A DNA stretch of 25,369 nt from Candidatus Cardinium hertigii (GTDB lineage Bacteria > Bacteroidota > Bacteroidia > Cytophagales_A > Amoebophilaceae). This document shows, in pieces, positions 22,869-25,369 of the stretch. The translations under genes were made by a program, and so were the position numbers. Location of the stretch: contig NZ_RARA01000025.1 in the NCBI RefSeq assembly GCF_003788695.1, positions 13,775 through 39,143 on the forward strand, given 5' to 3'. Within the stretch, counting starts at the first letter, position 1; each line of letters starts with the position of its first letter. The notes under the pieces were generated by a model. The model ran no database searches and was not told the origin of the DNA. It worked only from the letters and a program-made list of their open reading frames with translations.

Positions 22869-24880
22869 CCGACATTCCGCATAAAATTTTTAAAATATAT
22901 ATTTTCCCCTTTTTAGGTTTTTTAGCGACAGATTCGTATGAGTTAGCCTTATTATTTTCGTAAAAACGGGCTATAAAGAGGCAATTTTCCTTTTCTTGCT
23001 AAGCTTTTTACTCCATATAATCAAAATATAACCTCATTAGATAGACCTTTGGCCCTGTTAGATATTTTCATATTCAATATCATATATTCTACAAGCCATA
23101 GGTCCAAAATGCTGCACAATCTTTTTTAGTATATCATTCATATTGAGAACTATTTCATGATACTGTTCACCTATCTTTATTTTAAGTAGATGTACGCCAT
23201 GAAAGAGTTTATAAATCCACTTCATGGTAGGTTTCTTAGTAGCATAGCCACTTTGAGATAAGATAGTAGTATTGGTTGCTTCTAATTGCTTACGTAAATC
23301 ATACTGCGCAAAGCTATAGACCATTAAACAAAGCGTCATCACTACCATTAAAGCACTAATCCGTCCAGGCTTCTTAAGAAAAATAGAATCTACTTCAAAA
23401 CTGTTATCTTTAATAAACTTAAATCCTGATTCAGTACCAGATTGTTCTTTATAAGTAGATAATATTTCGCTATCTTTAAGAGCAATTTCATCTAATTGAT
23501 TGGTTGCTAGAATAAAACGTCCTTTACTTAACGTAGCATGTTCAATCTTTTCTTCATCTCGTAGTAAAACTGTATGGGCTTTGTATTCAATTTTGTCTGG
23601 TTTATTATCTTTTTTAGGACGTCCTTTTCTTAGATAAGTTGGTATAGTGGCAGCAGTATAGCTAATCTTATGATAGTGTAATTTTTTATTTATTTGCAAG
23701 ATTTCCTTATCAAGATCTTGCAGACAGCCAAATAACTGATTACCCAAATGCCATAATAGTTTATTGGTTTCACTAGCTTCCTTTTCTATCTTTTTTTCTA
23801 AAGTAACTACTTCCTTATCATAAGCTTCTTTGGAATAAATCAATGCCCATCTTTGTGCAATTCCTTGATATATCTGATTAACAACTATATATTTATATCC
23901 CTTGTCTAGCTCTATCCAATCAATAGTTTGCTTGGTTAATAAAGTTTTAGCTACTTTTATATTATCTGGTACTCTAGATAACCAGAGTAAATTTTGCCCA
24001 TATTTTACACAATTGGCATACATGGCAGAATCGCCCACATATAAAAAAGAAGGGGTGCTTTCTAAAGCTTTGCAAAAATTTTGCATACGAGTAGCAGCAG
24101 CTTCCAAAGTTGTCTTATCTGCAGCGTTACCTGCATGTGCTTCCATCCATATAGGGAAGTGAGCAGCTCCAGAAGTAGCTAATAATAAAGTCATTTGCTT
24201 TAAATCAAAGCGCTTATTTTTAGCATAGCCATGAGCTGGACGGGCTAGCTTAGGTAGCGTTAATCGGTTCGTTTCTGCTACAGCAGTACTATTTTTTACC
24301 TCATCTACCTCATCTGTTTCAGCACATGCATAGTCACCGTAGAGTGTTAACGTAGTTGTATCCAAATGAGCAGATTTACCTAAAATATTATGTTGTAAAG
24401 CAATAGTTAAAGCTATTTCTGAAAAAAATTTGGTTTCTCCATAGTCATGTATAGCATCTAAACAGCGTCCTAAAGCATCATCATTAAAATCATCTGCTTT
24501 AACTTGATTTCCAAATAGTTTACTAATAGGCTTGTTCTCAATAAATTTAGGAAATAAGTATAAACGATGATCTATAAAACCCAAACCATTGAGTATCATA
24601 GCAATAACTCGTTGGCTATGCGTAGTCTTGGAGCCTTTTGTAAGGGGAAGACGCTTATCTATGGCATGAGCTATACCTAGTTGATCTATCGTAGCTGCTA
24701 CTAGACCTAGATGGTCTAATATTTTACTGCCTAATATATTCGATGGATGTATTTGCATATATATAACTACAGATGAACAGTTTAAACGCAATAGGTAATA
24801 TAATTATTTTTTTGTGGAAAAATACTACTACTGAACAAAATAAATAATGATTTTTATTGCGTTTTTGTGCGGAATGTCGG
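22869..24880 (-). mobile_element. Complete IS1634-family insertion sequence
   Basis: The element has terminal inverted repeats CCGACATTCCGCATAAAA (22869-22886) and, inverted, TTTTTGTGCGGAATGTCGG (24862-24880), with one internal mismatch. The 2012-bp body holds one transposase gene on the minus strand. The flanks TATAAT and CATAAC agree at four of six positions, so a target duplication is possible but eroded. The sequence looks intact and the element may still be active. A one-ended relic of the same kind is at 14673. Confidence 0.85.
23058..24758 (-). CDS. IS1634-family transposase
   Basis: A DDE transposase of 566 residues from the ATG at 24756-24758 (MQIHPSNILGSKILDHLGL). An in-frame TTG at 24791 would add 11 residues but looks less likely. 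In numbering from the ATG, candidate catalytic acids are Asp133 in AHLDTTTLTLYGDY, Asp243 in LYVGDSAMYAN, and Glu443 in SGTESGFKFIKDNSF, which matches the E-x-x-F-x-x-x-K pattern of IS4-like folds. A Glu/Lys-rich insert lies around 310-365, and the RKGRPKKDNKPDK segment is probably nucleic-acid binding. The frame is uninterrupted and of full length, so the enzyme may be functional. Confidence 0.9.
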   Translation of the reverse strand: MQIHPSNILGSKILDHLGLVAATIDQLGIAHAIDKRLPLTKGSKTTHSQRVIAMILNGLGFIDHRLYLFPKFIENKPISKLFGNQVKADDFNDDALGRCLDAIHDYGETKFFSEIALTIALQHNILGKSAHLDTTTLTLYGDYACAETDEVDEVKNSTAVAETNRLTLPKLARPAHGYAKNKRFDLKQMTLLLATSGAAHFPIWMEAHAGNAADKTTLEAAATRMQNFCKALESTPSFLYVGDSAMYANCVKYGQNLLWLSRVPDNIKVAKTLLTKQTIDWIELDKGYKYIVVNQIYQGIAQRWALIYSKEAYDKEVVTLEKKIEKEASETNKLLWHLGNQLFGCLQDLDKEILQINKKLHYHKISYTAATIPTYLRKGRPKKDNKPDKIEYKAHTVLLRDEEKIEHATLSKGRFILATNQLDEIALKDSEILSTYKEQSGTESGFKFIKDNSFEVDSIFLKKPGRISALMVVMTLCLMVYSFAQYDLRKQLEATNTTILSQSGYATKKPTMKWIYKLFHGVHLLKIKIGEQYHEIVLNMNDILKKIVQHFGPMACRIYDIEYENI

Positions 24881-24950
24881 CATAACATCAAAAATGAAAA
24901 AAAATAACAAAAAATAATACTGGAAAAATAGAAAAAATTATACTATCGGC

Positions 24951-24968
24951 CTGTTGCAACGGCCTCAC
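24951..24968. repeat. Solitary end of the small inverted-repeat element family
   Basis: CTGTTGCAACGGCCTCAC is the right-end sequence of the elements at 2869 and 6788 with one or two differences. The other end is not found within the window. It lies 70 bases beyond the IS1634 element; the bases between (24881-24950) are A-rich and featureless. Confidence 0.6.
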
Positions 24969-24980
24969 TATGTGAGTTCG

Positions 24981-25074
24981 CCCCATGATGTATGTACATA
25001 CATCACGGGGACCCCAAGTACGCTGAATCCCGAAGCGGAACAGGGCTCCCCGCCAGATGATATATCTGGTGGGG
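24981..25074. repeat. Pair of strong GC-capped hairpins
   Basis: Two palindromes stand close together. The first is 30 bp (24981-25010): CCCC-A-TGATGTATG and its inverse, with one G/A deviation. The second is 27 bp (25048-25074): CCCCGCCAGAT, a short loop, ATCTGGTGGGG. They are more GC-rich than the surroundings. Open frames across them look accidental. They may be the interior of a mobile element or a paired-terminator structure. Confidence 0.6.
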
Positions 25075-25108
25075 TAAAGCGCAGCCAGCTTTTCAAAGAC
25101 GAAGAGTA

Positions 25109-25240
25109 GGCTCAAACAGGCTGATTCTCTACTAAGCTCTCAGCCTGAGATTTTCTAGTCACAGCTTTGTTCAAGGCGCATTTTTTACGATCTAGTATTA
25201 TTGCGCTATTGCTAATTGGTGTGAACACAGATACGCATAG
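25109..25240 (-). mobile_element. Half copy (copy C) of the IS66-derived hairpin element
   Basis: GGCTCAAACAGGCTGATT (25109 on), CAGCCTGAGATTTT, CTAGTCACAGCTTTGTTCAA and GGCGCATTTTTTACGATC through TACGCATAG match the distal half of copy B. The copy breaks at 25109, exactly at the apex of the long hairpin, and fades before the terminal repeat. Its stem sequence differs again from copies A and B, but the pairing arm is missing. Confidence 0.65.
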
Positions 25241-25347
25241 ACCAAATGATTATGTTTGATTTTTTCATAATGGTCAGGTAGCTGTTAACCCCAACCCCAC
25301 ATTCACGTTAATTTATACATATTTTTTATTTTATTTTTTTATTTATT

Positions 25348-25369
25348 ATGTCGCGTTATACTTTTAGAT
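25348..25369 (+). CDS. Possible start of a gene cut by the window end
   Basis: ATG at 25348 opens MSRYTFR and runs off the edge. The preceding 100 bases are AT-rich with no other feature. Seven codons are too few to identify anything, and the start itself is uncertain. Confidence 0.15.

Noticed and set aside
24888..25115. Minus-strand open frame of 75 codons across the hairpin pair
   Set aside because: It is formed by reading through two palindromes and a terminal repeat, has no recognisable domain and unusual composition, and looks accidental.

Overview
The window is AT-rich DNA from a Bacteroidota endosymbiont of eukaryotes, most likely of the Amoebophilaceae (Cardinium or Amoebophilus type). 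This assignment is an inference from gene content. The evidence is a long Bacteroidota-type NusB, a candidate TAnnTTTG promoter box, a secreted ankyrin protein with an F-box-like tail, a eukaryote-like ITPase, and a high load of IS66, IS4 and IS1634 elements, fragments and MITEs.

Layout. Positions 1-670 hold the 3' end of an IS66-type element with a 143-bp tandem duplication and the abutting end of a second element. Positions 670-2860 hold two decaying secreted hydrolases on the minus strand: an M15 peptidase whose lipoprotein signal is one frame off, and a lipase whose C-terminal part is out of frame. Positions 3116-6363 hold the minus-strand run sufS-sufE-dnaB, bounded on both sides by small inverted-repeat elements. 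Positions 6544-9690 hold an IS4 remnant and an 800-residue ankyrin/F-box-like candidate effector; part of its 5' region is also found upstream of the M15 gene. Positions 9883-13887 hold divergent cell-wall genes, an MltD-like lytic transglycosylase and a class A penicillin-binding protein, with a 32-bp palindrome between them. Positions 14015-17016 hold the ITPase, tRNA-Ser(GGA), nusB and a YtxH-like gene. Positions 17412-22855 hold a hypothetical protein, an M50 protease overlapping a ferredoxin-NADP reductase, asnS, and the divergent rpoN. Positions 22869-24880 are a full-length IS1634-type element. The window ends in hairpin-rich repeat debris.

Main discovery. A family of roughly 330-363 bp non-autonomous elements (14925-15287, 17023-17352, and a truncated copy at 25109-25240) has ends matching the IS66-type element at the window start. 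One copy is flanked by a perfect 8-bp target duplication (AACTAATC), as expected for IS66-type transposition. The two full copies carry a large internal hairpin and a smaller one whose stems differ by compensatory changes, so the fold appears to be under selection. Two copies in opposite orientation bracket nusB and the YtxH gene.

How the genes fit together. Housekeeping functions (replication, Fe-S assembly, murein growth and turnover, nucleotide sanitation, tRNA charging, transcription factors) are intact. The secreted or host-facing genes are flanked by repeats, share upstream DNA, or are frame-broken. Similarity statements are from memory of protein families; no database search was run.
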